Assembly (NCBI GenBank): GCA_017308115.1
Contig: JAFKFS010000029.1
Location: 1-37,862, forward strand
DNA: 37,862 nt
DNA from: Bordetella sp.
GTDB lineage: Bacteria; Pseudomonadota; Alphaproteobacteria; Caulobacterales; Caulobacteraceae
Direction of reading: 5' to 3'
The notes below the pieces were generated by a model. The model made no database searches, was not told the origin of the DNA, and saw nothing but the letters and a program-made list of their open reading frames with translations. Position numbers and translations under genes: made by a program. Below, piece by piece: positions 17,899-27,851 of this stretch (its first letter is position 1; every line of letters begins with the position of its first letter).

Positions 17899-18317
17899 GC
17901 CACTCCGTGAAGATCGTCATGGTCGAGGACGACCTGGGGCACGCCAAGCTCATCGAGAAGAACATCCGGCGCGCCAACATCGCCAACGACATCGTCCATT
18001 TCGATCACGGAGAGGCGGCGCTGGACTATCTGTTCAGCGACGAGGTCCGCCAAGAGGGGCCCCTGCTGATCCTCCTGGACCTGAACCTGCCGGAAATGTC
18101 GGGCGCCTACATCCTGGAGAAGGTCAAGTCGGACGAGAATCTGCGGCGCACGCCCGTCGTCGTGCTGACCACCACGGACGACAAGGCCGAGATCCAGCGC
18201 TGCTACGACCTGGGCTGCAACGTCTACATCACCAAGCCGGTGGACTATGAGGCCTTCGCCGGCGCCATCCGCCAGCTGGGTCTGTTCCTGTCGGTCATGC
18301 AGGCGCCCGAGTTCTGA
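17895..18317 (+). CDS. Stand-alone receiver protein (Rcp1-like response regulator)
   Basis: 140 residues comprising only a CheY-type receiver: acidic pocket E11-D12-D13, phospho-acceptor D62 in [14 protein letters not shown] at the conserved Thr, and ITKPVDY with the conserved Lys. The sequence ([23 protein letters not shown]) resembles Rcp1-type regulators that work with kinases of phytochrome and related type. There is no output domain, so signalling is by protein contact or phosphotransfer. It starts at a GTG overlapping the kinase stop and ends 4 bp before the next signalling gene. Confidence 0.93.
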   Translation: MSHSVKIVMVEDDLGHAKLIEKNIRRANIANDIVHFDHGEAALDYLFSDEVRQEGPLLILLDLNLPEMSGAYILEKVKSDENLRRTPVVVLTTTDDKAEIQRCYDLGCNVYITKPVDYEAFAGAIRQLGLFLSVMQAPEF

Positions 18318-18321
18318 CGCC

Positions 18322-19365
18322 GTGACGGAACCGGGGGCCGCCATCCGTCTCTTGTACATCGACGACGACCGCGGCTTGTCGCGGCTGGTCCAGAAGGAGC
18401 TCGGGCGTCACGGCTACGAGGTCGTCTGCGCGCCCGACGCCGACACCGGCTATGAGACGTTGAAGGCGGGCCGCTTCGACGTCTGCGCCCTGGACCACTA
18501 CATGCCCGGCCGCGAAGGGCTGGACGTCCTGCCCGACATCCTGGCCCTGCCGACCCCGCCGCCGGTGGTCTATGTCACGGGAGCCCAGGACGGTCGCATC
18601 GCCGTGGCCGCCCTGCGCGCCGGGGCCGCCGACTATGTCATCAAGGACGTGTCCGAGGACTTCACCGCCCTGCTGCGCTCGGCGATCGAGGACGCCCTGC
18701 TGCGCCGCCGCCTGGAGCGCGAGAACGAACTGGCGCAAGAGGAGGTCCGCCGGGCGCGCGACCGCGCCGAGGCCCTGCTGCGTGAAGTGAACCACCGCGT
18801 CGGCAATTCCCTGCAGCTGGTCTCCAGCTTCATTTCGCTGCAACTGCGCCAACTCGCCGACGAGGGCGCGCGCGACGCCCTGCGCGAGGCCCAGGTCCGC
18901 ATCGAGGCCGTGGCCCATGTCCATCGCCGCCTCTACACCTCGGCCGACGTCGAGCGGGTGCAGATGGACGACTATCTCGTCGGTCTGGTCGAGGAGCTGG
19001 GCAAGTCCATCGGCCCCGACGGCGGCGGGCCGCGGCTGGCCCTGCGTGCCGAGTCGCTGCAGGTGACGACCGATCAGGCGGTCTCCCTGGGGGTCATCGT
19101 CACCGAACTGGTCACCAACGCCGTCAAATACGCCTATGAGCCCGGCGCGCCGGGCGAGATCCGGGTCATTCTGGAGCGGCTGGAGGACGGGCGCCGCGCT
19201 CTGCTGACGGTCGAGGACGACGGGCCGGGCCTGGGCGACGGCCAGCCCAAGGGCACGGGCCTGGGCTCGAAGATCATCTCGGCCATGGCCGGGGGGCTGC
19301 GTTCGGCGATCGAGGTCGATCCCTCCCATCATGGCGTGCGGGCCCGCCTGACGTTCGATCTCTGA
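18322..19365 (+). CDS. Hybrid protein: receiver domain plus HisKA_2-type histidine kinase
   Basis: 347 residues from GTG 18322. The N-terminal receiver (acidic DDD near residue 15, D58 in [12 protein letters not shown] near the conserved Lys) is joined by a coiled coil ([22 protein letters not shown]) to a HisKA_2 dimerisation domain with H158 in [12 protein letters not shown], and an HATPase_c domain ([12 protein letters not shown]-box, [15 protein letters not shown]). The order receiver then kinase suggests that the kinase is switched by phosphorylation of its own receiver, possibly by the CHASE3 kinase two genes upstream. HisKA_2/HWE kinases often feed the alphaproteobacterial general stress response, but that link is inference here. 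Confidence 0.9.
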   Translation: MTEPGAAIRLLYIDDDRGLSRLVQKELGRHGYEVVCAPDADTGYETLKAGRFDVCALDHYMPGREGLDVLPDILALPTPPPVVYVTGAQDGRIAVAALRAGAADYVIKDVSEDFTALLRSAIEDALLRRRLERENELAQEEVRRARDRAEALLREVNHRVGNSLQLVSSFISLQLRQLADEGARDALREAQVRIEAVAHVHRRLYTSADVERVQMDDYLVGLVEELGKSIGPDGGGPRLALRAESLQVTTDQAVSLGVIVTELVTNAVKYAYEPGAPGEIRVILERLEDGRRALLTVEDDGPGLGDGQPKGTGLGSKIISAMAGGLRSAIEVDPSHHGVRARLTFDL

Positions 19366-19416
19366 CGGCGCTTTGGGGGTTCCGTCCGGCGGGACGGCGG
19401 GTTTAAGCTCCGCGAG

Positions 19417-19887
19417 ATGAAGCTTCAGTTCGGCACGGCCCGCCCGGGGCTCGACTACATCCACCGCCCCGCCGTCTTCGGCATCGCCGAGCGCGACGGC
19501 CGCCTGGCCTGCGTGCGCATCGATCGTGGCGACGGCGCCGCCTATTTCGACCTGCCCGGCGGCGCCCTGGACGGCGAGGAGAAGGAACAGCAGGCCCTGG
19601 TGCGCGAGTTCGCCGAGGAGACCGGCCTGATCGTCCAGCCGGTCGATCGCGTGACCGAGGCGGGACAGTATTTCCTCAAGTCGGACGGCACGCCGGTCAA
19701 CAACGTCGGCGGCGTCTGGGTCGTCAGCGTGACCGGCGCCGACCCTGCGGCCAAGCAGGAGGCCGATCATGAACTGGTCTGGCTGGAGCCGATGCGCGCC
19801 CTGTTCAGCCTGCGCCACGAGGCGCACAGCTGGGCCGTCGCCCGCTGGCTGCGCGACCGTCACGCCGCCGCCTCGGAACCCGGCTGA
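19417..19887 (+). CDS. Nudix hydrolase
   Basis: 156 residues with an intact Nudix box starting at the second Gly of LPGGALDGEE (G-x5-E-x7-REFAEETGL), which binds Mg2+ and hydrolyses a nucleoside diphosphate linked to another group X. The substrate cannot be read from the box. Flanking conserved positions include YFDLPGG before the box and HELVWLEP after it. The gene follows the signalling set after 51 bp. Its 3' end overlaps the -35 part of the stress promoter for csbD. Confidence 0.9.
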   Translation: MKLQFGTARPGLDYIHRPAVFGIAERDGRLACVRIDRGDGAAYFDLPGGALDGEEKEQQALVREFAEETGLIVQPVDRVTEAGQYFLKSDGTPVNNVGGVWVVSVTGADPAAKQEADHELVWLEPMRALFSLRHEAHSWAVARWLRDRHAAASEPG

Positions 19888-19899
19888 ACAGAAAGAGTT
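19875..19899 (+). promoter_or_regulatory. EcfG/SigT-type general stress promoter of csbD
   Basis: GGAAC (19875-19879) and AGTT (19896-19899) are separated by 16 bp. The alphaproteobacterial EcfG-type consensus is GGAAC-N16/17-CGTT, so there is one mismatch, in the -10. The gene 51 bp downstream encodes a CsbD protein, a common member of that regulon. Confidence 0.55.
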
Positions 19900-19950
19900 G
19901 TTTTCCCTGAGAGGCCGCCAGTCCCGGCGGCCCGCCACAGGGAGCTCCCC

Positions 19951-20133
19951 ATGCCCGACCACGACCGCATCGAAGGCGCCGCCAAGAACATCGGCGGCAA
20001 GATCAAGGAAGCCGCCGGCAAGCTGACCGGCGATGAAAAACTGAAAGCCGAAGGTCGCGCCGACCAGGTCGCGGGCAAGGTCCAGAACGCCGTTGGCGGC
20101 GTCAAGGACGCGCTGAAGGGCGACAAGGCCTGA
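19951..20133 (+). CDS. CsbD family stress protein
   Basis: 60 residues, entirely the CsbD domain: DRIEGAAKNIGGKIKEAAGKLTGDEKLKAEGRADQVAGKVQ, a charged helical sequence with the characteristic alternation of Gly/Ala and Lys. Members accumulate under stress in many bacteria, with no known biochemical activity. A GGCCGCC/GGCGGCC hairpin lies in the leader (near 19911-19930) just before the ribosome site GGGAG. The gene is followed by a perfect inverted repeat. Confidence 0.9.
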   Translation: MPDHDRIEGAAKNIGGKIKEAAGKLTGDEKLKAEGRADQVAGKVQNAVGGVKDALKGDKA

Positions 20134-20143
20134 TTTCGTCCTG

Positions 20144-20168
20144 ACCGCCGCCCTTTCTGGGCGGCGGT
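20144..20168. terminator. Hairpin after csbD, terminator-like without T-run
   Basis: ACCGCCGCCC and GGGCGGCGGT form a perfect 10-bp stem with a 5-nt loop (TTTCT), 11 nt after the csbD stop. No T-run follows, so termination may need Rho or the hairpin may only stabilise the 3' end. Confidence 0.55.
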
Positions 20169-20238
20169 CGCGGCCACAGTCCTGCCGAAATCTGTTTTAA
20201 GTATCGTCGTCATGTCAGTGCTGCCGGGGGGCAAGCAG

Positions 20239-21504
20239 ATGTGGTCGCGTCGATCGATCTTGTTAGGGGCTGCAGGGGCGGGCGTAGCGCGTGCGACGCC
20301 TGTTTGGCCGCAAGAGGCGCTGTCGAATGACGAACTCTTCTTCAGCGAAGGCCGCTATCTGCCCACCTATCTGGACCTGAAGGCCAGGTCCGAAGCTGGC
20401 GACGAGGCCGCGCGCCAGATGCTCAGCCAGTTCGCGTCCTTTCTGGGCGATGAGGGGACCGCCGTTGGTCTGGACGAACGGCCGCCTCGGCCGTCAGTCG
20501 TTCCGCCGGATCTTGACGGCGCCGTGGCCCGCGATGCGATCGAGGCCATTACCGAGGCCGCCCGCGACACCCGCATCGTCATCCTGAATGAAGCGCACAA
20601 TATTTCCGGACACCGCGCCTTTGCCGCGCGGGTCATGCGGGCGCTGCGCCCACTGGGCTATGACTGGTTCGCCGCCGAGACCTTCACTCAACCTCAGCCT
20701 GTGCCGCTTGTCCGGATCGGCGCCTATGCGAAGGGCGCGCCCTTCTTGGCCAGCTACGGCTACTACACCCACGATCCGGTTTTTGCAGAGATGGTGCGCG
20801 AGGCGGCCCGGCTCGGTTACCGCTTCTCGGACTATGAACAGCGCTTCGACCAAAGGGCCCCCGAGGGCGCGGACAGCGCAGCGCAGATCGCGGCGCGTGA
20901 AGAGGCGCAGGCCGACAACCTGATCGCCAACATCCTGTCGGCCCACCCCGAGGCGCGCGTTTTCGTCTTCGTCGGCTACAGTCACGCGATGGAGACCGAA
21001 GGACGGGGCGGCTTATGGTTCGCCGCGCGTCTCAAGGCCAAGACGGGCATCGATCCGCTGACCATTGAGCAGTCGATGAACTGGCCCGCGATCGCGCCTC
21101 AGAACGATGCCCCGCACGTGGCCTCTGTCCTGGCCCGTTTTGCGCCGGACAACTCGATTGTAGTCTCAAAGGACGGCGAGAGCGTCGCCACGCCCAACTA
21201 TGCTGGAAAGATGGACCTGTCGGTCTTCCATCCGCGCATGACGCCTGTGGCGGGGCGACCGGGATGGCTGGCGGCGGATCCCGAGCGGCGGCGCGTGACG
21301 GTCAAGGTTCCGCCGCTGGACGAGCAGGTGCTCATTCAGGCCCTGTCGATGGCGGAAGCCACGGCCGGTCCGCCGTCGGATCACTATCTGCTGCCGCCCG
21401 GCGTGTCGGAGGCGACTTTCTTCCTGCACCCCGGTCGCTATTTTTTCCGCCAGGAGACCGTAGCGGGCATCCAGCCCGCGTTCGGCGCTCTCAGCGTCGA
21501 CTAG
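20239..21504 (+). CDS. Tat-exported TIKI/ChaN-superfamily-like protein
   Basis: 421 residues from ATG 20239 (GGGGGG at 20226-20231 is the ribosome site; an ATG at 20212 has none). The N-terminus WSRRSILLGAAGAGVARA is a twin-arginine signal. The domain from about 108 to 290 has the layout of the TIKI/ChaN/erythromycin-esterase-like superfamily: VILNEAHNISGH (E118, H120, H125), AAETF (E147), and later VFVFVGYSHAMET. Those residues form a metal-dependent hydrolase site or haem site in known members. The C-terminal ~130 residues are not recognised. The assignment is by motif and is moderate. Third-position GC is visibly lower than in neighbours, hinting at acquisition. The gene overlaps the convergent VWA gene by 4 bp. 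Confidence 0.7.
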   Translation: MWSRRSILLGAAGAGVARATPVWPQEALSNDELFFSEGRYLPTYLDLKARSEAGDEAARQMLSQFASFLGDEGTAVGLDERPPRPSVVPPDLDGAVARDAIEAITEAARDTRIVILNEAHNISGHRAFAARVMRALRPLGYDWFAAETFTQPQPVPLVRIGAYAKGAPFLASYGYYTHDPVFAEMVREAARLGYRFSDYEQRFDQRAPEGADSAAQIAAREEAQADNLIANILSAHPEARVFVFVGYSHAMETEGRGGLWFAARLKAKTGIDPLTIEQSMNWPAIAPQNDAPHVASVLARFAPDNSIVVSKDGESVATPNYAGKMDLSVFHPRMTPVAGRPGWLAADPERRRVTVKVPPLDEQVLIQALSMAEATAGPPSDHYLLPPGVSEATFFLHPGRYFFRQETVAGIQPAFGALSVD

Positions 21505-22679
21505 CGCGCCAGCGTTCGCATCGCCCGCTCCAGGCCGTCCAGCGTCAGGGGGAACATGCGGTGCTCCATCGCCTCGCCGATCAGGCTGACCGAGGGGGTG
21601 TAAGACCAGTGCCGTTCGGGGACGGGGTTGAGCCAGACGGACTTGCCCCACTGTTCGCGGGCGCGTTTCAGCCAGACGGCGCCCGCCTCCTCGTTCCAGT
21701 GTTCGACCGAGCCGCCGGGCATGGTCACCTCATAGGGCGACATGGTCGCGTCGCCGACGAAGATGGCGCGCCAGTCGCCGGGGTATTTGTGGATCAGGTC
21801 CCAGGTCGGGATGCGTTCCGTGTGGCGACGGCTGTTGTCCTTCCACACCCCTTCGTACAGGCAGTTGTGGAAGTAGAAGAACTCCAGGTTCTTGAACTCG
21901 GTGCGCGCGGCCGAGAACAGCTCCTCGCACAGCCGGATATGGCCGTCCATGGAGCCGCCGACGTCCAGGAACAGCAACACCTTGATCGTGTTGCGCCGCT
22001 CGGGCCGCATGTGGATGTCCAGCCAGCCCTGACGCGCCGTGCCGTCGATGGTGCCGTCGATGTCCAGTTCCTCGGCCGCGCCCTCGCGGGCGAAACGGCG
22101 CAGGCGGCGCAGCGCCACCTTGATGTTGCGCGTGCCCAGTTCGACCGTGTCGTCCAGGTTCCTGTACTCGCGCCTTTCCCAGACCTTGACCGCGCGGCCG
22201 TGTCGGCCGGGCCCGCCGATGCGCACGCCCTCGGGGTTGTAGCCGCCGTGGCCGAAGGGGCTGGTTCCGCCCGTGCCGATCCATTTGCTGCCGCCCGAAT
22301 GGCGCTCCTTCTGCTCCTCGAGGCGCTGCTTCAGCGTCTCCATCAGCGCCTCGAAGCCGCCCAGGGCCTCGATCTGGGCCTTCTCCTCGTCGGTCAGGTA
22401 TTTCTCGGTCAGCAGCCGCAGCCAGTCCTCGGGGATGTCGGCGGCGATCTCTTCGCCGGGGCCGACGCCCTCCAGCCCCTTGAACACCTTGGCGAACACC
22501 TGGTCGAAGCGGTCGTAGTGTTTCTCGTCCTTGACCAGGACGGCGCGCGACAGGTGGTAGAAGGCCTCGACGTCGCGCCCCGCCACGCCCTTGTCCATGG
22601 CCTCCATCAGATGGAGCCATTCCTTGAGCGACACGGGCACCTTGGCCTCGCGCAGGGCGGTGAAGAAGGGCAGGAGCAT
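21501..22679 (-). CDS. VWA domain protein, CoxE-like
   Basis: 392 residues. The C-terminal half is a von Willebrand A domain with a MIDAS-like D239-V-G-G-S243 in VLLFLDVGGSMDGH; the first loop is DxGxS as in CoxE-type proteins. The N-terminal part is helical (LPFFTALREAKVPVSLKEWLHLMEAM is typical of this family). Such proteins often pair with a MoxR-type AAA+ ATPase as metal-inserting or assembly chaperones, but no MoxR gene is in the window. A GNAT gene lies 20 bp upstream on the same strand, so they may be co-transcribed. Confidence 0.88.
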   Translation of the reverse strand: MLLPFFTALREAKVPVSLKEWLHLMEAMDKGVAGRDVEAFYHLSRAVLVKDEKHYDRFDQVFAKVFKGLEGVGPGEEIAADIPEDWLRLLTEKYLTDEEKAQIEALGGFEALMETLKQRLEEQKERHSGGSKWIGTGGTSPFGHGGYNPEGVRIGGPGRHGRAVKVWERREYRNLDDTVELGTRNIKVALRRLRRFAREGAAEELDIDGTIDGTARQGWLDIHMRPERRNTIKVLLFLDVGGSMDGHIRLCEELFSAARTEFKNLEFFYFHNCLYEGVWKDNSRRHTERIPTWDLIHKYPGDWRAIFVGDATMSPYEVTMPGGSVEHWNEEAGAVWLKRAREQWGKSVWLNPVPERHWSYTPSVSLIGEAMEHRMFPLTLDGLERAMRTLAR

Positions 22680-22699
22680 GGGCTGAGACTGGCCCCTGC

Positions 22700-23227
22700 C
22701 TAGCCGCGCCGCAAGATGAACTCGTCGTCCATCCAGGCGCCGACCGGATACTGATACTCGCCCGCCTTCTCGAAGCCGTAGGCGGCGTAGAGCTTCTGGG
22801 CCTTCTCATTGCCGCTCCAGACGCCGATCCACAGGGGACCGTCGGTGTGGGCCTCCATCCACTCCAAGGCGACCTTCAGCAGCTGGGTGCCCAAGCCCAG
22901 GCCCTGCGCCGGCTTGCCGACGTAGAGGCGACGCAGTTCGGCGTGGCTGGCGCGGCCGTCGGGGTGGGGCAGGGTGTTCGGGCCGGCGTTGGCGAAGGCC
23001 AGAAGTTCGCCGTCGCGCTCGGCCACCCACCAGGCGGCGCCCGGCTCGGCCAGCTTCTTGGTGATGGCCTCGGTGTTGAAGCCGGCGTCCAGGAAGGCGG
23101 TCAGGTCCGCGACCGGATAGGGGATGCCGAAGCCGGTGACGAAGGTGTCGATGAAGGTCTGGCGTCCCAGCACGGCCAGGGCGGCGGCGTCATCGGGGCG
23201 GGCGGGACGGATCACAGGCTGGCTCAT
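22700..23227 (-). CDS. GNAT family N-acetyltransferase
   Basis: 175 residues covering one GNAT domain. The acetyl-CoA binding block is LRRLYVGKPAQGLGLGTQLL (the GLGLGT pyrophosphate loop), followed by WIGVWSGNEKAQKLYAAYGFEKAGEY, the classic C-terminal strand-helix-strand. The acceptor is unknown. ATG 23227 is taken as the start; ATG 23239 adds four residues and neither has a convincing ribosome site. Confidence 0.9.
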   Translation of the reverse strand: MSQPVIRPARPDDAAALAVLGRQTFIDTFVTGFGIPYPVADLTAFLDAGFNTEAITKKLAEPGAAWWVAERDGELLAFANAGPNTLPHPDGRASHAELRRLYVGKPAQGLGLGTQLLKVALEWMEAHTDGPLWIGVWSGNEKAQKLYAAYGFEKAGEYQYPVGAWMDDEFILRRG

Positions 23228-23442
23228 TCCCCGACGCATAGCGCCGGGCGCGGGCCGGGTGAAGGCGCGCCGGGCCGCCCTGCGTCCGATTCATCGCGGC
23301 CTTGTCGTCTTTGCGTGGTTGCAGGGGCGGGCGGCGGAAGCTACCACCCTTGTCCAAGGTGCGCCGTCCGCGGCCCACGCCATGCTGAGATCGGGAGGTA
23401 AAGGGACGCCAGGGCCTTGGTTTTACAGGCTGATCCCATGCT

Positions 23443-24099
23443 ATGACTTCTCCCGCCCTCATGACTCATTCCGAATCCGCCTCTCAGACGCCGGTCGCGG
23501 CGGCCCCCGTCGCCGAGCCGGGGAGCGCCCATGGCGCCATCATCCTGGCCCGTCACGGCGAGCCGGCCCTGTCGCGCAAATGCATGATCACGGCGGACCA
23601 GTACCGCGACTGGTGGGGCCGCTATGAGATCGGCGGCCTGCGCGCGGGGCAGACGCCGCCTCAGGCCTTGCTGACCGCCGCCGAAGGGGCGGGGGCCATC
23701 TACGCCTCGACCCGACGCCGCGCCCAGGAAACCGCCCGCGCCGTGGCGTCGGGCCGCGATGTGCTGGTGGACGCCCTGTTCATCGAGGCGCCCCTGCCGC
23801 CGCCGCGCTTTCCGTCCTGGATCAGGCTGTCGCCGCGCTACTGGGGCGTGATCTCGCGGGTCTGGTGGCACGTCTTCAATCATCACGAGGGCCAGGAGAC
23901 CCGCGCCGAGGCCGAGGTCCGCGCCGATCAGGCCGCGCGCGTCCTGATCGCCCGCGCGTCGGAGGGGCACGACGTCCTGGTGCTGGCGCACGGCTATTTC
24001 AACCATATGGTGGGCCAGCGCCTGAAGGCGCACGGCTGGCGTCTGGCGCACAACCAGGGCTTCAAATACTGGTCCCAGCGCCGTTTCGTGAAGCGCTGA
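23443..24099 (+). CDS. Histidine phosphatase family protein
   Basis: 218 residues. The catalytic R37-H38-G39 is in IILARHGEP, with supporting blocks YASTRRRAQETARA (second Arg) and VLVLAHGYFNHMVG (second catalytic His). It belongs to the broad histidine phosphatase/phosphoglycerate mutase-like superfamily; the substrate is unknown. The N-terminal ~28 residues are low-complexity and ATG 23461 is an alternative start. No strong ribosome site is seen at either. It stands alone between the minus-strand GNAT gene and xseB. Confidence 0.88.
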   Translation: MTSPALMTHSESASQTPVAAAPVAEPGSAHGAIILARHGEPALSRKCMITADQYRDWWGRYEIGGLRAGQTPPQALLTAAEGAGAIYASTRRRAQETARAVASGRDVLVDALFIEAPLPPPRFPSWIRLSPRYWGVISRVWWHVFNHHEGQETRAEAEVRADQAARVLIARASEGHDVLVLAHGYFNHMVGQRLKAHGWRLAHNQGFKYWSQRRFVKR

Positions 24100-24159
24100 C
24101 GTCGCGGCCTCAGGAAGGCCGTTGAAGCGGGGCGCGCGCCTCTCTAGGTTGCGCCCATC

Positions 24160-25690
<1,531 letters not shown>

Positions 25691-25757
25691 TAGGAAACGC
25701 GCCCGCCCTCAGCGGGTTACTGTTTGACGCTCCGTCGTCTGAAGGCCCCCGATCCCC

Positions 25758-27668
25758 ATGCCCCACACCCCGCTTCTCGACACCGTCAAGTTTCCCGCCG
25801 ACACGCGGGGCTTCGACATTCCCCAGCTGAAACAGCTGGCGGAAGAGGTGCGGGCCGAGACCATCGACGCCGTCTCCGTGACTGGCGGGCACCTGGGCGC
25901 GGGTCTGGGCGTGGTCGAGCTGACGGTCGCCCTGCACCACGTGTTCGAGACGCCGGACGACATCCTGATCTGGGACGTCGGCCACCAGTGCTATCCGCAC
26001 AAGATCCTGACCGGGCGGCGCGACCGCATCCGCACCCTGCGCCAGGGCGGCGGCCTGTCGGGCTTCACCAAGCGGTCGGAGAGCGAATACGACCCCTTCG
26101 GCGCGGCCCACGCCTCGACCTCCATCTCGGCGGCGCTGGGCTTCGCCGCCGCGCGCGACGCCAAGGGCGGGACCAACCGCGTCGTGGCCGTCATCGGCGA
26201 CGGCTCCATGTCGGCGGGCATGGCCTATGAGGCGATGAACAACGCCGCCGAGGCCACCCACGGCCAGCTGATGGTCGTGCTGAACGACAACGACATGTCG
26301 ATCGCCCCGCCGGTCGGCGGCATGAGCGCCTATCTGGCCAAGCAGGTTTCGGGCGGCGCCTATCAGAACATCCGCAAGGTCGGAAAGAAGTTCGTCGACC
26401 ACATGCCGCGCCCCTTCCGCGACGCGGCGCGCAAGGCCGAGGAGTACGCTCGCGGCATGATCGTGGGCGGCACCTTCTTCGAGGAGCTGGGCTTCTACTA
26501 CATCGGGCCGATCGACGGCCACGACATGGAGAACCTGGTCCCCATCCTGAAGAACGCCGCCGCCATCACCGACCGCCCGGTGCTGGTCCATGTCGTCACC
26601 CAGAAGGGCAAGGGCTACGCCCCGGCCGAGAGCAGCGCCGACAAGCTGCACGCCGTGGTCAAGTTCGACGTGGTGTCGGGCAAGCAGGCCAAGGCCGTCT
26701 CCAACGCCCCCAGCTACACCAAGGTGTTCGGGACCGAGCTGATCAAGCACGCGACGAACGACCCGAGCATCGTCGCCATCACCGCCGCCATGCCGTCCGG
26801 CACGGGGCTGGACCTGTTCGGTCAGGCTTTCCCGGAGCGCACCTTCGACGTCGGCATCGCCGAGCAGCACGCTGTGACCTTCGCCGCCGGCCTGGCCGCC
26901 GACGGGATGAAGCCGGTCTGCGCCCTGTATTCGACCTTCCTTCAGCGCGGCTATGATCAGGTCGTGCACGATGTGGCGATCCAGTCCCTGCCGGTGCGCT
27001 TCGCCATGGACCGGGCCGGTCTGGTCGGCGCCGACGGCGCGACCCACGCCGGGTCATTCGACATCGGCTACATGGGCGCCCTGCCGGGCATGGTGCTGAT
27101 GGCGGCTGCGGACGAGGCCGAGCTGGCGGCGATGATCTCGACGTCCCTGGCCATCGACGACCGGCCCAGCGCCTTCCGCTATCCGCGCGGCGAGGGCGTG
27201 GGCGTCGACATCCCCGAAGGGGCCGCCCCGCTGGAGATCGGCAAGGGCCGCATCGTGCGCGAAGGGACCTCGGTCGCCATCCTGTCGCTGGGCACCCGCC
27301 TGCAGGAATCGTTGAAGGCGGCCGATATGCTGGCCGCCAGGGGCGTCTCGGCCACGGTCGCCGACGCCCGCTTCGCCAAGCCGCTGGACGCCGATCTGAT
27401 CCTGCGACTCGCGCGCGAGCACGAGGCCCTGATCACGGTCGAAGAGGGCGCCATGGGCGGCTTCGGCGCCTTCGTGCTGCAACTGCTGGCCGAGAAGGGC
27501 GCGCTGGACGCGGGGTTGAAAATCCGCACCTTGCACCTGCCCGATATCTTCCAGGATCAGGACAAGCCCGAGGTCATGTACGCCCAGGCCGGCCTGAACG
27601 CCGAACACATCGCCGCCGCCGCCGTGACCGCCCTGGGCGTCGACGCCAGCCGGGCTGTGCGGGCGTAG
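25758..27668 (+). CDS. dxs: 1-deoxy-D-xylulose-5-phosphate synthase
   Basis: 636 residues, the full Dxs length. The thiamine diphosphate motif begins at G147-D-G ([16 protein letters not shown]), preceded by [17 protein letters not shown] and [13 protein letters not shown]. The transketolase pyrimidine domain has [15 protein letters not shown] with the catalytic Glu, and [18 protein letters not shown] follows. It condenses pyruvate and glyceraldehyde 3-phosphate to DXP, the committed step of the MEP isoprenoid pathway and a source for thiamine and pyridoxal biosynthesis. It ends 7 bp before the second palindromic repeat, which lies between dxs and the convergent phoH. Confidence 0.97.
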   Translation: MPHTPLLDTVKFPADTRGFDIPQLKQLAEEVRAETIDAVSVTGGHLGAGLGVVELTVALHHVFETPDDILIWDVGHQCYPHKILTGRRDRIRTLRQGGGLSGFTKRSESEYDPFGAAHASTSISAALGFAAARDAKGGTNRVVAVIGDGSMSAGMAYEAMNNAAEATHGQLMVVLNDNDMSIAPPVGGMSAYLAKQVSGGAYQNIRKVGKKFVDHMPRPFRDAARKAEEYARGMIVGGTFFEELGFYYIGPIDGHDMENLVPILKNAAAITDRPVLVHVVTQKGKGYAPAESSADKLHAVVKFDVVSGKQAKAVSNAPSYTKVFGTELIKHATNDPSIVAITAAMPSGTGLDLFGQAFPERTFDVGIAEQHAVTFAAGLAADGMKPVCALYSTFLQRGYDQVVHDVAIQSLPVRFAMDRAGLVGADGATHAGSFDIGYMGALPGMVLMAAADEAELAAMISTSLAIDDRPSAFRYPRGEGVGVDIPEGAAPLEIGKGRIVREGTSVAILSLGTRLQESLKAADMLAARGVSATVADARFAKPLDADLILRLAREHEALITVEEGAMGGFGAFVLQLLAEKGALDAGLKIRTLHLPDIFQDQDKPEVMYAQAGLNAEHIAAAAVTALGVDASRAVRA

Positions 27669-27675
27669 AATAAGT

Positions 27676-27840
27676 TTCCTTCTCCCCTTGTGGGAGAAGG
27701 TGGTCCGCCAGGACCGGATGAGGGGTGGCGGCGCGGCGACCAGCCGGTTTCGCTGGAGTTTGGACGGTCGAGGAGGGTGCGAGCCCCCCCCTCATCCGAG
27801 CGCCTCCGGCGCCCACCTTCTCCCACAAGGGGAGAAGGAA
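27676..27840. repeat. Palindromic dispersed repeat, copy 2
   Basis: Outer arms run from TTCCTTCTCCCC at 27676 to GGGGAGAAGGAA ending at 27840, with internal TTCTCCC..GGGAGAA hairpins and a CGGATGAGGGG / CCCCTCATCCG pair, the same plan as copy 1 at 5444-5597 but with a different centre. It fills almost the whole gap between dxs and phoH, which converge, so it may act as a bidirectional transcript end. Confidence 0.85.
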
Positions 27841-27851
27841 GGCTGAGTTTT

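Noticed and set aside
23228-23442. Small plus-strand frames between the GNAT and histidine phosphatase genes
   Set aside because: No conserved sequence or suitable start; they are extensions of antisense frames over the GNAT gene.
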